From: Psychromonas ossibalaenae ATCC BAA-1528
GTDB taxonomy: Bacteria > Pseudomonadota > Gammaproteobacteria > Enterobacterales > Psychromonadaceae
Direction of reading: 5' to 3'
Length of the DNA: 64,000 nt
NCBI RefSeq assembly: GCF_000381745.1
Contig: NZ_KB906981.1
Location: forward strand, 17,279-81,278
Below, one piece after another: positions 19,600-29,633 of this stretch (position 1 is its first letter; every line of letters begins with the position of its first letter). The position numbers were made by a program, and so were the translations under genes. The notes under the pieces are model-generated. The model worked only from the letters and a program-made list of their open reading frames with translations. It was not told the origin of the DNA and made no database searches.

Positions 19600-20565
19600 A
19601 TGACGCAATACAATTCTCGTTTTGATACCTCTCTTAAAGTACAACATTTTCTGCCTAAATATTGGGGAACATGGTTTTTACTTGGACTTTTGTTTCTATT
19701 TAGCTACTGTCCGATAAAAATTCGTGATCGTTTTGCCGCATTCGTGGCACATAAATTATATAGTGCTAAATTTCTTAATAAACGTAAAAACATTGCATTT
19801 GCTAACCTCGCTTTATGTTTTCCTGAATACACACAGGATCAGAAAGAATCTCTAATGCGTGAAAATCTACGCTCAGTAGCGCAGATCGCTCTATCACTGG
19901 GTGAAGTTGCTTTTAGAAGCCAGTCATTCCTAGTTAACCGAATCAATATTGTCGGTGAGCAATATATTAAAGAAGCAGAACAGCAGAATAAAGCCATTAT
20001 CTTCTTAGCGCCGCATTGTTATGGCCTTGATTTTGCGGGGATAGCACTTTCTGCAAGAGGTTACCCTCTATCCAGTATGTTCAATGATTACCGCAACCCG
20101 ATCTTTGACTGGTTTGTCACCGGTTATCGTACTCGTTTTGCTAAATTTGTCGGAAAGGGTGCTTTATACCACCGTAGCGAAGGTTTAAAGCCCGCTATTA
20201 AGAGCTTAAGAGATAAAACTCATTTTTATTATTTACCCGATGAAGATCACGGTAGAGAAAATAGTGTGTTTGCTGATTTTTACGCGGCTAAAAAAGCGAC
20301 ACTGCCGATTATCGGGCGTCTGGCCAAATTAGGCCGTGCGGTGGTGATCCCTGTTTATACTTCCTATAATGTCGAAACATCAAAAGTAGACGTTATTTGT
20401 CATGCGCCACTGCCTGACTTTTCTAAATTAGATGAGCTGCAGCAGACAGAGCTGATGAATCGGGCTATTGAGAAGGTGGTGGATGAAAACCGTGCTCAGT
20501 ATATGTGGACTCTTAAACTGCTGAAAACACGCCCTGAAGAGGGACTGGATATCTATAAGCAATAA
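19600..20565 (+). CDS. lpxM: Lipid A biosynthesis myristoyltransferase LpxM
   Basis: Inner-membrane acyltransferase that adds the second secondary acyl chain to lipid A. The HX4D motif reads HCYGLD. The motifs YWGTW near the start, YLPDEDHG in the middle, and LKTRPEEG...YK at the end fit LpxM (MsbB) better than LpxL or LpxP. One N-terminal transmembrane helix (about 23-38) anchors it. I chose the ATG at 19600, with AAGG seven bases upstream, over a TTG at 19579 that would reach into the region after ffs; this gives 321 residues. It is followed by a terminator and converges with yciK. Confidence 0.9.
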   Translation: MTQYNSRFDTSLKVQHFLPKYWGTWFLLGLLFLFSYCPIKIRDRFAAFVAHKLYSAKFLNKRKNIAFANLALCFPEYTQDQKESLMRENLRSVAQIALSLGEVAFRSQSFLVNRINIVGEQYIKEAEQQNKAIIFLAPHCYGLDFAGIALSARGYPLSSMFNDYRNPIFDWFVTGYRTRFAKFVGKGALYHRSEGLKPAIKSLRDKTHFYYLPDEDHGRENSVFADFYAAKKATLPIIGRLAKLGRAVVIPVYTSYNVETSKVDVICHAPLPDFSKLDELQQTELMNRAIEKVVDENRAQYMWTLKLLKTRPEEGLDIYKQ

Positions 20566-20575
20566 ATAAGATTAA

Positions 20576-20602
20576 GGGGGATTTATTAATCCCCCGGTGT
20601 TT
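20576..20602 (+). terminator. Terminator after lpxM
   Basis: GGGGGATT-TATT-AATCCCCC followed by GGTGTTTT. Stem 8 bp, loop 4. It lies between convergent lpxM and yciK. Confidence 0.75.
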
Positions 20603-20603
20603 T

Positions 20604-21341
20604 CTATTGAGCGTTAATACGCTGTCCTGTTACATCTTTGCTGTCATCACTTAACAGATAAATATAAGTACTCATAATCTCCTCAGGTGTTTTTAATAAA
20701 CTGCTGTCTTCAGCTGGATAAGCACTCGCGCGCATTGCTGTACGTGTTGCTCCCGGGTTTACCGCATTAAAACGTAATGTGCTGTTTTCATATTCATCGG
20801 CAAGTACCTGCATCATACCTTCTGTTGCAAACTTGGAGACGCTGTAAGCTCCCCAGTAAGCTCGACCCGCGTTACCTACTCCAGAGGTAGTAAATATCGT
20901 TGAGGAGTTCTGAGCAAGGTTTAAAACCGGGATCAGCGACTTGGTTAATAAGAATTGTGCAGTGACATTGGTGTGCATCACTTCATCCCAGGTATTCTTT
21001 TCAATCTGGGTAAAAGGACCTAATACACCCAGCAGGCCGGCATTGTGAACTAACGCATCTAGTTTTCCATATTCACGTTTAATGGTATCGGCTAAATCGA
21101 TATAGTGCTGCTCAGTGGCACCATTTAGATCCAGGGGTAAGATTGAGGCCTCCTGTTTACCGACAGCTAGAATCTGATCATAAACAGCTTCTAATTTTTT
21201 TACTGTTTTACCTAATAATATAACGGACGCACCATATTGCGCACACTGCAGTGCTAATGTTTTACCAATGCCGGCACCGGCACCCGTAATTAAAATCGTT
21301 TTACCCGCTAAACAGTCTGGTTGTGCTTGATATTCCATCAT
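20604..21341 (-). CDS. yciK: YciK family SDR oxidoreductase
   Basis: Short-chain dehydrogenase/reductase. The NAD(P)-binding motif is TGAGAGIG near the N-terminus, then HNAG, the active-site Ser in TTSGVGN, and YSVSK with catalytic Tyr and Lys. It is the divergent neighbour of sohB, exactly as in E. coli (yciK/sohB/topA), which supports the symbol. I chose ATG at 21341 (GAGA just upstream; a second ATG follows immediately) over one at 21353 with no ribosome site. The substrate is unknown. Confidence 0.85.
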   Translation of the reverse strand: MMEYQAQPDCLAGKTILITGAGAGIGKTLALQCAQYGASVILLGKTVKKLEAVYDQILAVGKQEASILPLDLNGATEQHYIDLADTIKREYGKLDALVHNAGLLGVLGPFTQIEKNTWDEVMHTNVTAQFLLTKSLIPVLNLAQNSSTIFTTSGVGNAGRAYWGAYSVSKFATEGMMQVLADEYENSTLRFNAVNPGATRTAMRASAYPAEDSSLLKTPEEIMSTYIYLLSDDSKDVTGQRINAQ

Positions 21342-21469
21342 ATTTTTTCTCATTTTAATAAATAAGCAGGAATATTAACTTTATTTCAACAAAAGTCTCA
21401 ATCTCTTTTGTACCCAGCTTCGCTTTTTGTCATGATACGTTGAGAAAATACTATAAAGAGGAATAAATT

Positions 21470-22519
21470 TTGGAATTTTTATTTGAATATGGTCTGTTTT
21501 TAGCAAAAGCGGTGACTTTGGTACTAACGGTTATTGCCGTTTTACTCGCGGTTATCGCACTGACCAGCAAGCAGAAAAATAAAAAAGGTGAGTTGGATTT
21601 AATTGATTTGTCTGAGCAGTTAAAAGCAACCAAGAAGTCAATTGAAGAGCAGTTATTAACTTCTCATCAGTTAAAAGAGCTTCATAAAAAAGAAAAAAAG
21701 CAACAGAAAGAAAAAGATAAAGCAGCTAAAAAAGCAGCTAAGAGCGGCGAGTCTGAAGATGGGTTGCCTCAACTTTACGTTATTGATTTCAAAGGAAGTA
21801 TTGACGCCAAAGAAGTATCATCTCTACGTGAGGAGATTACTGCAGTTTTAAGTGTTGCCGGTGAAAAAGATGAAGTGTTTGTTCGTCTTGAAAGCGGCGG
21901 CGGTATGGTCCATGGTTATGGTTTAGCGTCTTCGCAGCTTCAGCGGATTCGAGATCATAATATTCCCTTAACTGTGTCGGTTGATAAAGTTGCCGCCAGC
22001 GGCGGTTATATGATGGCCTGTGTTGCTGATAAAATCATTGCAGCTCCTTTTGCTATTCTTGGATCGATTGGTGTTATTGCGCAGATTCCAAATTTCAACC
22101 GCCTGCTTAAAAAGCATGATGTAGAGTTTGAGCAGCTTACTGCCGGTGAATACAAGCGTACTCTCACTATGTTTGGTGAAAATGATGATGCTGGGCGTGA
22201 AAAATTTAAACAGGAGCTGCAGGAGACTCATGATCTGTTTAAACAGTTTGTAACGCAGCACCGCAGCCAGATCGATATTGATAAAGTAGCAACCGGCGAA
22301 CACTGGTACGGGCTGCAGGCCATTGAACGTAAGTTGGTTGATCAGATATTGACCAGTGATGACTACCTAGTGTCAAACCTGGAAGATCGTCATATCATTC
22401 AGGTTAAATACACTCAGCGTAAAAAACTGACTGATAAATTAGGTCACGGTGCGTCAATAGCAATGGAAAACAGTCTGTTAAAATTGATGCAGTTTAATGT
22501 CAGCCGCTTGTTTAAATAA
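21470..22519 (+). CDS. sohB: SohB, inner-membrane S49 peptidase
   Basis: Signal-peptide-peptidase-like serine protease of family S49. The start is a TTG with an excellent GAGG eight bases upstream; the resulting MEFLFEYGLFLAKAVT N-terminus aligns with E. coli MELLSEYGLFLAK, so the unusual start is convincing. A transmembrane helix covers about residues 12-31, followed by a strongly basic Lys/Gln-rich linker (residues 60-90). Catalytic Ser lies in KVAASGGYMMA, and the likely Lys in AGEYKRTLT. The length, 349 residues, equals the family. It is divergent from yciK and ends in a strong terminator before topA. Confidence 0.93.
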   Translation: MEFLFEYGLFLAKAVTLVLTVIAVLLAVIALTSKQKNKKGELDLIDLSEQLKATKKSIEEQLLTSHQLKELHKKEKKQQKEKDKAAKKAAKSGESEDGLPQLYVIDFKGSIDAKEVSSLREEITAVLSVAGEKDEVFVRLESGGGMVHGYGLASSQLQRIRDHNIPLTVSVDKVAASGGYMMACVADKIIAAPFAILGSIGVIAQIPNFNRLLKKHDVEFEQLTAGEYKRTLTMFGENDDAGREKFKQELQETHDLFKQFVTQHRSQIDIDKVATGEHWYGLQAIERKLVDQILTSDDYLVSNLEDRHIIQVKYTQRKKLTDKLGHGASIAMENSLLKLMQFNVSRLFK

Positions 22520-22544
22520 TCGTTTGTTTTTTAAACTACTTAGT

Positions 22545-22574
22545 AAGCCAACTTAACTTAAGTTGGCTTTTTTC
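22545..22574 (+). terminator. Terminator after sohB
   Basis: AAGCCAACTT-AACTT-AAGTTGGCTT followed by TTTT; a perfect 10-bp stem separating sohB from topA. Confidence 0.9.
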
Positions 22575-22709
22575 ATAGATTAACCTTCATTATTGAAAAT
22601 AAAAGTTGCTATTCCCTTTGACTTTGGCTTATATAAAAGGAAATTCAGCGGATGAATTACAAATTAGTTTCACCTTCTCAATTATGACTATTTTAGGTAC
22701 AGAATAATT

Positions 22710-25361
22710 ATGAGCAAATCACTTGTTATTGTGGAATCTCCTGCAAAAGCAAAAACAATCAATAAATATCTAGGCAAAGATTTCATTGTAAAATCTAGTG
22801 TCGGCCATATTCGCGACCTTCCTACCAGCGGCAGCGCCAAGAAAACCATTGATGCAAAGCCAAAAAAATCTCTGGCTGGTATGACTCCTGCGAAAAAAGA
22901 AAAAGAAAAAGCCAAGCGGACACAAGAAGCGCTGGTTACTCGAATGGGCATAGATCCGAACAATAATTGGAAAGCGCATTACGAAATTCTGCCGGGTAAA
23001 GAAAAAGTAGTCAGTGAATTACAAAAACTTGCCAAAGATGCTCCGACTATCTATCTCGCAACCGATTTGGATAGAGAAGGGGAAGCCATTGCCTGGCACC
23101 TTCGTGAAATCCTAGGCGGTGATGACAGTAAATATCAGCGCGTTGTATTTAACGAAATTACCGAAAGTGCAATTCAGGAAGCTTTTAAACATCCGACCGA
23201 GCTGAATATTGACGGCGTAAATGCACAGCAGACACGTCGTTTTTTAGACCGCGTTGTTGGATTTATGGTTTCTCCTCTGCTTTGGAAAAAAGTAGCGCGA
23301 GGATTATCAGCCGGCCGCGTACAGTCTGTTGCGGTACGTCTATTAGTTGAGCGTGAACGTTTAATTAAAGCGTTTAACCCGGAAGAATACTGGGATCTGC
23401 ACGCAGATGTACAGAGTGCAGATAAAACCGATTTACGCTTAGAAGTATACAAAGAGTCGGGAAAATCATTTAAACCGGTTACCGAAAATCAGACTTTAAA
23501 TGCTGTTGAGCTTTTAAAGTCTGCGCAGTTTAAACTGCTGTCACGCGAAGATAAACCGACTAAAAGCAAAGCCAGTGCGCCGTTTATTACTTCCACTCTG
23601 CAGCAGGCTGCCAGTACACGTTTAGGTTTTGGTGTTAAGAAGACCATGATGCTTGCGCAGCGTCTTTATGAGGCCGGTTATATCACTTATATGCGTACTG
23701 ACTCTACCAATTTAAGTAAAGAGGCTGTTGCATCTGCTCGTGATTATATTAGTGATGAGTTTGGTAAAAATTATCTGCCTGAAAATCCGGTTGTCTACAG
23801 CAGCAAATCTGGTGCACAAGAAGCCCATGAAGCGATACGTCCTTCTGATGTCAATCAGTTAGCTGCACTGTTAGCCGGTGTAGACCGAGATGCACAGCGT
23901 TTATATGAATTAATCTGGCGTCAGTTTTTAGCCTGTCAGATGCTGCCGGCATTATATGATGCGTCAACACTGATTGTGGAAGCGGGAGATTATCAGCTTC
24001 GTGCTAAAGGCCGTACTATGCGCTTTGCCGGGTGGACAAAAGCGCAGCCGGTTGCAAAAAGCAAAGTTGATGAATTACAGCTTCCGGATCTTGCTATTGG
24101 TGAAGTACTGAATCTTATTGAACTGGATCCTAAACAGCATTTTACTAAACCGCCGGCACGATTTACTGAAGCCGCGTTAGTTAAAGAGCTTGAGAAGCAG
24201 GGCATCGGCCGTCCTTCTACTTATGCAAGTATTATTTCTACGATTCAGGATCGTGGTTATGTCAAAGTAGATAAACGCCGCTTTTATGCCGTTAAAATGG
24301 GGGAGATTGTTAGTGACCGCCTCAGTGAAAACTTTGTAGATCTGATGAGTTATGATTTCACTGCGCAGATGGAACGTAATCTCGATGATATTGCAGAAGG
24401 TAAAGTTAACTGGATCAGTGAGTTAGATCGTTTCTATAATGATTTAACCAAATTACTGGATAAAGCTGAACTGCCGGTTGAAGAAGGCGGCATGCGTCTC
24501 AACGATCCGGTTGTAATCGATGACGTACGCTGTCCGACATGTGAACGTGCAATGGGTATCCGTACGGCATCAACAGGTGTTTTCCTAGGCTGTTCCGGTT
24601 ATGCACTGCCGCCGAAAGAGCGCTGTAAAACTACTATCAACCTGGTTGATGGTGAAGAAGTGATCGACATACTCAGCGATGAAGATGCCGAAACGGCCGC
24701 TTTAATGGCTAAACAGCGCTGTCCTAAGTGTGATATGGCAATGGACAGCTACCTGATTGATGAAACTAGAAAACTGCATGTTTGTGGTAATAACCCGCTT
24801 TGTGACGGCCATATTGTTGAGCAGGGTGAGTTCAAGATCAAAGGTTACGACGGTCCGCTTGTCGAGTGTGATAAATGCGGCAGTGATATGCAGCTGAAAG
24901 ACGGACGTTTTGGTAAGTACATGGGCTGTACTAACGAGGAGTGTAAAAATACCCGTAAGATCCTGCGTAATGGTGAAGTTGCACCGCCGAAGGAAGATCC
25001 GGTACATCTGCAGGAATTAGAGTGTGAGCAGAGTGATGCATATTTCATTTTAAGAGACGGTGCATCGGGTATTTTCCTGGCTGCCAGCACTTTCCCGCGC
25101 TCTCGTGAAACACGTGCGCCAAAAGTTGCGGAACTTAACAAGTTTAGAGATCGCATTTCACCTAAGTTTTACTATCTGGCAGACGCACCTCAGCAGGATC
25201 CTGAAGGCAACCTGGCAGTGGTACGCTACAGCCGTAAAAATAAAGAACAGTATGTAATGACTGAGATCGATAAAAAAGCGACAGGCTGGACTGCTAAATT
25301 TGTTGGTGAAAAATGGGTAGAAGAACAGACCAAGAAAAGAGCGCCTAAGAAAAAAGCGTAA
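22710..25361 (+). CDS. topA: DNA topoisomerase I (type IA)
   Basis: Relaxes negative supercoils; type IA enzyme acting through a 5'-phosphotyrosine. The 883 residues comprise an N-terminal TOPRIM domain ([31 protein letters not shown]), the cleavage domain with active Tyr327 in YITYMRTDS, and C-terminal zinc modules: CPTC...C, CPKC...CGNNPLC and CDKCG...CTNEEC. A basic tail ends KKRAPKKKA. About 30 Lys-rich residues inserted between 40 and 72 replace a shorter E. coli segment. It has its own promoter region (190 bp) and a very strong terminator. Confidence 0.97.
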   Translation: MSKSLVIVESPAKAKTINKYLGKDFIVKSSVGHIRDLPTSGSAKKTIDAKPKKSLAGMTPAKKEKEKAKRTQEALVTRMGIDPNNNWKAHYEILPGKEKVVSELQKLAKDAPTIYLATDLDREGEAIAWHLREILGGDDSKYQRVVFNEITESAIQEAFKHPTELNIDGVNAQQTRRFLDRVVGFMVSPLLWKKVARGLSAGRVQSVAVRLLVERERLIKAFNPEEYWDLHADVQSADKTDLRLEVYKESGKSFKPVTENQTLNAVELLKSAQFKLLSREDKPTKSKASAPFITSTLQQAASTRLGFGVKKTMMLAQRLYEAGYITYMRTDSTNLSKEAVASARDYISDEFGKNYLPENPVVYSSKSGAQEAHEAIRPSDVNQLAALLAGVDRDAQRLYELIWRQFLACQMLPALYDASTLIVEAGDYQLRAKGRTMRFAGWTKAQPVAKSKVDELQLPDLAIGEVLNLIELDPKQHFTKPPARFTEAALVKELEKQGIGRPSTYASIISTIQDRGYVKVDKRRFYAVKMGEIVSDRLSENFVDLMSYDFTAQMERNLDDIAEGKVNWISELDRFYNDLTKLLDKAELPVEEGGMRLNDPVVIDDVRCPTCERAMGIRTASTGVFLGCSGYALPPKERCKTTINLVDGEEVIDILSDEDAETAALMAKQRCPKCDMAMDSYLIDETRKLHVCGNNPLCDGHIVEQGEFKIKGYDGPLVECDKCGSDMQLKDGRFGKYMGCTNEECKNTRKILRNGEVAPPKEDPVHLQELECEQSDAYFILRDGASGIFLAASTFPRSRETRAPKVAELNKFRDRISPKFYYLADAPQQDPEGNLAVVRYSRKNKEQYVMTEIDKKATGWTAKFVGEKWVEEQTKKRAPKKKA

Positions 25362-25376
25362 CTTTCAGTTTTTAAT

Positions 25377-25402
25377 AAAAGCAGCTTCGGCTGCTTTTTT
25401 TT
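25377..25402 (+). terminator. Terminator after topA
   Basis: AAAAGCAGC-TTCG-GCTGCTTTT with extra T. A UUCG tetraloop on a 9-bp stem: a textbook intrinsic terminator. Confidence 0.95.
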
Positions 25403-25581
25403 ATTCAGTAATATTTAATGCATCCTCTGTTAGCTTGGGTATAAACCATGTGAGCCATGCCTAAAAAAACGCTTCTGCCTTGTTGTTTTTTTGACATCAT
25501 TCAAAGTTATCCCACCCGTGCTGCTAAATATCTGTCAGATGACCTAGTTTTAAATCAACTAGATGCAACCGAGAGATACGA

Positions 25582-26076
25582 ATGCCATTGTATTCCCTGC
25601 TTAGTGAATTAGACCGGAAGGTAATTTTATTTACCTACGAAAAACGTGATGACAGCAAATCACCGATGCCTTTCGGAGTGCTCAATGACGAGTATCGATC
25701 TTTTATTATGACCGAAGGTGAATATATTCTCTGGGAATTAGAAAAAAGAAAGTTGACCGTTGCAGAAGTTGTCGCACATTCCTGGTTAGTGACTTCCAAA
25801 GATAATATCTCCTTAGTTTTTCAGTTTCAGGAAAACAATCACCTTAAAATCAGCAGCTTGTTTGACGATGAAGATTACGACGGACATTGGCAGCTGGAGC
25901 ATGGAATTTTAAAAGTTCGTTTTATTTATAAAAACCATGCTTATGATATAAATATTATTGCTAATAATAATCGGTCCATCCATTCCGCCCTGCAGATTAT
26001 TGATGATGCCAGAGTGGAAATTCTTAAAGTCGTGCCCTTAAGCCATGCAAAATACGGCAAAGCATTAATTGATTAA
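25582..26076 (+). CDS. Hypothetical protein, soluble
   Basis: I do not recognise this 164-residue protein. It has no signal peptide or transmembrane segment and a mixed alpha/beta composition, with a Trp/Tyr-containing central part (GEYILWELEKRKL, YDGHWQLEHG). The codon use looks like its neighbours and there is an AGAGA ribosome site before the ATG, so it is probably a real gene. It lies about 80 bp upstream of glgC on the same strand; co-transcription is possible. The 179 bp upstream of it hold no gene I can support. Confidence 0.65.
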   Translation: MPLYSLLSELDRKVILFTYEKRDDSKSPMPFGVLNDEYRSFIMTEGEYILWELEKRKLTVAEVVAHSWLVTSKDNISLVFQFQENNHLKISSLFDDEDYDGHWQLEHGILKVRFIYKNHAYDINIIANNNRSIHSALQIIDDARVEILKVVPLSHAKYGKALID

Positions 26077-26157
26077 TAACTCGAGCGCGTCGATTTTCGC
26101 AAAGTTTTAATTTGATAATCAACGCCTAGATAATTTTCTATACAGGAAGAAAAATTC

Positions 26158-27402
26158 ATGTCCCAGCATATCGGTTTGTTGACCCGTGATACGGTTGCAT
26201 TGATTTTAGCCGGCGGTAAAGGCAGTCGTTTAAAGCAGTTAACGGAAGAGCGTGCAAAGCCCGGACTGCCGTTCGGCGGCAAATATAAAATTATCGATTT
26301 TACCTTATCTAACTGTATGAATTCCGGTATTCGCCGAATTGATGTATTAACTCAGTATAAATCCTCGGAACTACTCGGGCATATTCAGAAAGCCTGGAGC
26401 CGCATGCCCTGGGAGCTTGGCGAGTATGTCAATATCGTACCTGCTCAGCAGCAGATTGGTGATTTATGGTACCGAGGTACTGCTGATGCGGTATATCAGA
26501 ATTTAAAACAGTTACGCCAGCAGCGCTGTCAATATATTCTTATTTTAGGCGGCGATCATATTTATAAAATGGATTACAGCCGTATGCTTCGCCAGCATGC
26601 CAAACATAACTCAGACATCTCTATTGCAACCATTCCGGTAGATACAAGCTGTGCCAGCGCATTTGGTGTGCTGAACACAGATGTTGACATGACAATTACT
26701 GAATTTCAGGAGAAACCTAAAGTACCTGCTGAACTGCCCGATAAACCAGGTACCTCATTAGTCTCAATGGGGGTGTATATTTTCAAATTTGATATTTTGG
26801 AAAAGTTACTGCTTGAAGATGCTTCTACCGAAGGTTCGCAGCATGACTTTGGTTATAATATAATTCCAAAAGCCATTCATGATCATCATGTGACGGCTTA
26901 TATTTTTGATAATGAAGGCTGCGCAGATGTGCAGGCCTATTGGAAAGATGTCGGGACGATTGATCAGTATTTCCAGGCAAATTTGGATTTAGTGCAGATC
27001 AGTCCTGAGCTGAATTTATATGACCGGCATTGGCCGATTTACTCTTTCCAGGAACAGCTGCCCGGTGCAAAATTTATATTTAATGATGATAATTGCCGCG
27101 GTCAGGCAATCGATAGTGTTGTCTGTGCAGGCTGTATTATATCGGGCGCAATGATTGTACGTTCTTTACTTTCCTGCGGTGTCACCGTTGAAAAGCATAG
27201 TCATCTAGAGCGCTGTGTTATCCTTCCTAATGTAGATATAGGCAAAAACTGTCATCTTAAAAATGTACTTATAGTTGAAGACTGTGTTATCCCAAATGGT
27301 TTTACTATTGGTTATGATCTGCAGTTTGATAAAAAACATTTTGAAATTTCTGAACAAGGGGTGGTATTAGTTACACAGGAAATGATAGATAATTGTAAAT
27401 AA
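26158..27402 (+). CDS. glgC: Glucose-1-phosphate adenylyltransferase
   Basis: ADP-glucose pyrophosphorylase, the committed step of glycogen synthesis. The N-terminal nucleotidyltransferase signature is LILAGGKGSRLKQLTEERAKP, followed by FTLSNCMNSGIRRI. GGDHIYKMDYSRML holds the metal-binding Asp, and FEKP-like EFQEKPK and SMGVYIFKFD are the glucose-1-phosphate site. A left-handed beta-helix domain makes up the last 120 residues. The length (414) is close to the 420-430 of the family. AGGAAG precedes the ATG. No other glg gene (glgA, glgB, glgX, glgP) is within the window, so it is a solitary copy. Confidence 0.95.
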   Translation: MSQHIGLLTRDTVALILAGGKGSRLKQLTEERAKPGLPFGGKYKIIDFTLSNCMNSGIRRIDVLTQYKSSELLGHIQKAWSRMPWELGEYVNIVPAQQQIGDLWYRGTADAVYQNLKQLRQQRCQYILILGGDHIYKMDYSRMLRQHAKHNSDISIATIPVDTSCASAFGVLNTDVDMTITEFQEKPKVPAELPDKPGTSLVSMGVYIFKFDILEKLLLEDASTEGSQHDFGYNIIPKAIHDHHVTAYIFDNEGCADVQAYWKDVGTIDQYFQANLDLVQISPELNLYDRHWPIYSFQEQLPGAKFIFNDDNCRGQAIDSVVCAGCIISGAMIVRSLLSCGVTVEKHSHLERCVILPNVDIGKNCHLKNVLIVEDCVIPNGFTIGYDLQFDKKHFEISEQGVVLVTQEMIDNCK

Positions 27403-27469
27403 AGTTATTAATTTCTGATTGTTGATTTTTGCATCTTGAAGCAGCCTGGTTATAGATTTGTTTTTCATT

Positions 27470-27498
27470 TTCAAAAACCTAAATAGATGAGGTATACT
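27470..27498 (+). promoter_or_regulatory. Putative sigma-70 promoter for truA
   Basis: TTCAAA, a 17-bp spacer, and TATACT, 30 bp upstream of the truA ATG and downstream of the glgC stop. It would drive truA-folC-dedD. Confidence 0.5.
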
Positions 27499-27528
27499 AC
27501 GCGCTTTGTATTTTTAGGATAAATATCA

Positions 27529-28314
27529 ATGCGTATTGCTCTGGGTATTGAATACGATGGTGCCGCTTATTACGGCTGGCAGCGTCAAAAAGAGGTTATT
27601 TCGGTACAGGAAGAGCTCGAAAAAGCCCTCTCTATTGTGGCCAATCATCCCGTCACCGTGAATTGTGCCGGCCGAACTGATGCCGGTGTTCACGGTACTG
27701 GTCAAGTTGTACATTTCGAAACACAGTCAATCCGTAAAGATGTTGCATGGACATTAGGCGTTAATGCTAATCTGCCTGATGATATTGCCGTGCGTTGGGT
27801 TAAACAGGTCGACGAAACATTTCATGCACGTTTTAGTGCTACTGCACGCCGTTACCGTTACATCATTTATAACAGTGAATTTCGACCGGGTATTCTGCGT
27901 ACCGGTTTAAGTCATTATCACTATGCGCTTGATGCACAGCTGATGCAGCAGGCCGGGCAGTATATTGTTGGTGAGCATGATTTTACCTCGTTCAGGGCGC
28001 TGCACTGCCAGGCAAACAGCCCGGTCCGCTGTATTGAGTATCTTAATATCACCCGTAGAAGCGACTTTATAATTATTGATATCAAAGCTAATGCTTTTCT
28101 GCATCATATGGTTCGCAACATTGCCGGCAGCTTGATTGAAGTTGGTCGTGGTAACCAGCCGGTAAACTGGTTAGAAACACTGATCACTTACAAAGACCGT
28201 GCTAAAGCTGCTGCGACAGCAAAACCCGGTGGTTTATATTTAGTGGAGGTCGATTATCCGCAGGAGTTTGATCTTCCAAGACCGCCATGCGGACCGTTAT
28301 TTCTGGATATCTAA
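27529..28314 (+). CDS. truA: tRNA pseudouridine(38-40) synthase TruA
   Basis: Modifies uridines 38-40 in the anticodon stem-loop. The catalytic Asp is in [17 protein letters not shown]; other motifs are GYNA-like [15 protein letters not shown] at the start and [13 protein letters not shown] near residue 200. The 261 residues fit the family. In many gammaproteobacteria truA sits between fimV and dedA-accD-folC; here fimV is 26 kb upstream and folC follows directly after 41 bp. Confidence 0.95.
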   Translation: MRIALGIEYDGAAYYGWQRQKEVISVQEELEKALSIVANHPVTVNCAGRTDAGVHGTGQVVHFETQSIRKDVAWTLGVNANLPDDIAVRWVKQVDETFHARFSATARRYRYIIYNSEFRPGILRTGLSHYHYALDAQLMQQAGQYIVGEHDFTSFRALHCQANSPVRCIEYLNITRRSDFIIIDIKANAFLHHMVRNIAGSLIEVGRGNQPVNWLETLITYKDRAKAAATAKPGGLYLVEVDYPQEFDLPRPPCGPLFLDI

Positions 28315-28355
28315 GCGCGGGATGTCAGATTCAGGCAAGTTTTTTTGAGAGTTAT

Positions 28356-29630
28356 ATGCACATAAATAAAGAAAAAAGTTTAAATGAATGGTTAAGTCAT
28401 ATTGAAAAACTTCACCCGAGTGAGATTGAATTAGGGTTAAGACGCATTTCAAAGGTAGCACAAGACCTGAATCTTATTCACTTCGATGCAAAGGTTATTA
28501 CCGTTGCCGGTACAAACGGCAAAGGCACAACCTGTGCTTTTTTAGAAGAAATACTTATTCAGGCAGGTTATAAAGTTGGAGTATACAGCTCACCACATAT
28601 CCAGCGTTATACCGAGCGTCTGCGTATTAATCGACAGGAGCAGCCTGAAAAAGATCACTGCCTTGCATTTGAGCAGATTGAAAAAACACGTAAAGAGACT
28701 TCACTTAGTTATTTTGAATATGTCACCTTAGGATGTTTGTATCTTTTGCGGCAGGCGCAGTGTGATTTTATTCTGTTAGAAGTTGGTTTAGGCGGCCGCT
28801 TAGATGCAACCAATATGGTTGAATCCGATATCAGCGTGATCACCACCATAGGTATTGATCATGTCGACTGGTTAGGTGACGACAGAGAAAAAATAGGTTA
28901 TGAAAAAGCCGGGGTATTCCGCGCGGGTAAACCGGCCGTCTGCGGCGAATTTGATCCACCGCAGTCATTAAAAGATTATGCGGCAGAGCTGTCGACTAAT
29001 ATCCGTTATGCAGGCAGTGACTTTAGTTTTGAAATGTTTCAAGATCAATGGCTGTGGACAGGCGATAAAAAGATTAGTGGTTTATCTCCGACGCTAATGC
29101 CGATGCAGAATGCATCAACAGCATTAGCGGTGATAGAAGCCCTAAACCTGAATGTCGATCCACAGACTATCAAAAATGCGCTGCGTGAGGCAAAACTTGC
29201 CGGTCGTCTGCAGAACGTTGATATGTCTTGCGAGGCGGATGTTTATTTAGATGTTGCACATAACCCACAGTCTGCGCAGTATTTAGCAGGCCAGTTGAAA
29301 CTGCTCAAAGAGCAGAAAGGACCGCAGTGTCGAGTATTTGCCATTGCAGGTATGCTTGAGGATAAAGATATTACCGGTACCTTTGATCAGGTTAATCAGC
29401 AGCTGGATCACTGCTGCCTCATTAGTTTGAACTGCTTTAGAGGTGCTGATAATAAGGTACTGCTTAAACATTATCAGGCTAGCTGTAATAAACTCGACAG
29501 GGTTAATTGTTTCGAAGATATTGAGTCTGCTTATAAAAGTATCATTAATAACGTAAACTCCTCTGATATAATTATTGTCTTTGGTTCGTTTTATACCGTT
29601 TCCGATTTCCTAACTCTCTCACAAGGATGA
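28356..29630 (+). CDS. folC: Bifunctional dihydrofolate/folylpolyglutamate synthase
   Basis: Adds glutamate to dihydropteroate and to folates. A Mur-ligase-type fold: the P-loop VAGTNGKGTTCAFLE lies near residue 50, followed by YSSPHIQRYTERLRI, the LEVGLGGRLDATN motif, and GIDHVDWLGDDREKIGYEKAG. DVAHNPQSA is in the C-terminal domain. I chose ATG 28356 (GAGAG upstream), giving 424 residues, rather than an earlier start inside the end of truA. dedD starts three bases after its stop codon, so folC-dedD are co-translated. Confidence 0.93.
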   Translation: MHINKEKSLNEWLSHIEKLHPSEIELGLRRISKVAQDLNLIHFDAKVITVAGTNGKGTTCAFLEEILIQAGYKVGVYSSPHIQRYTERLRINRQEQPEKDHCLAFEQIEKTRKETSLSYFEYVTLGCLYLLRQAQCDFILLEVGLGGRLDATNMVESDISVITTIGIDHVDWLGDDREKIGYEKAGVFRAGKPAVCGEFDPPQSLKDYAAELSTNIRYAGSDFSFEMFQDQWLWTGDKKISGLSPTLMPMQNASTALAVIEALNLNVDPQTIKNALREAKLAGRLQNVDMSCEADVYLDVAHNPQSAQYLAGQLKLLKEQKGPQCRVFAIAGMLEDKDITGTFDQVNQQLDHCCLISLNCFRGADNKVLLKHYQASCNKLDRVNCFEDIESAYKSIINNVNSSDIIIVFGSFYTVSDFLTLSQG

Positions 29631-29633
29631 TTC

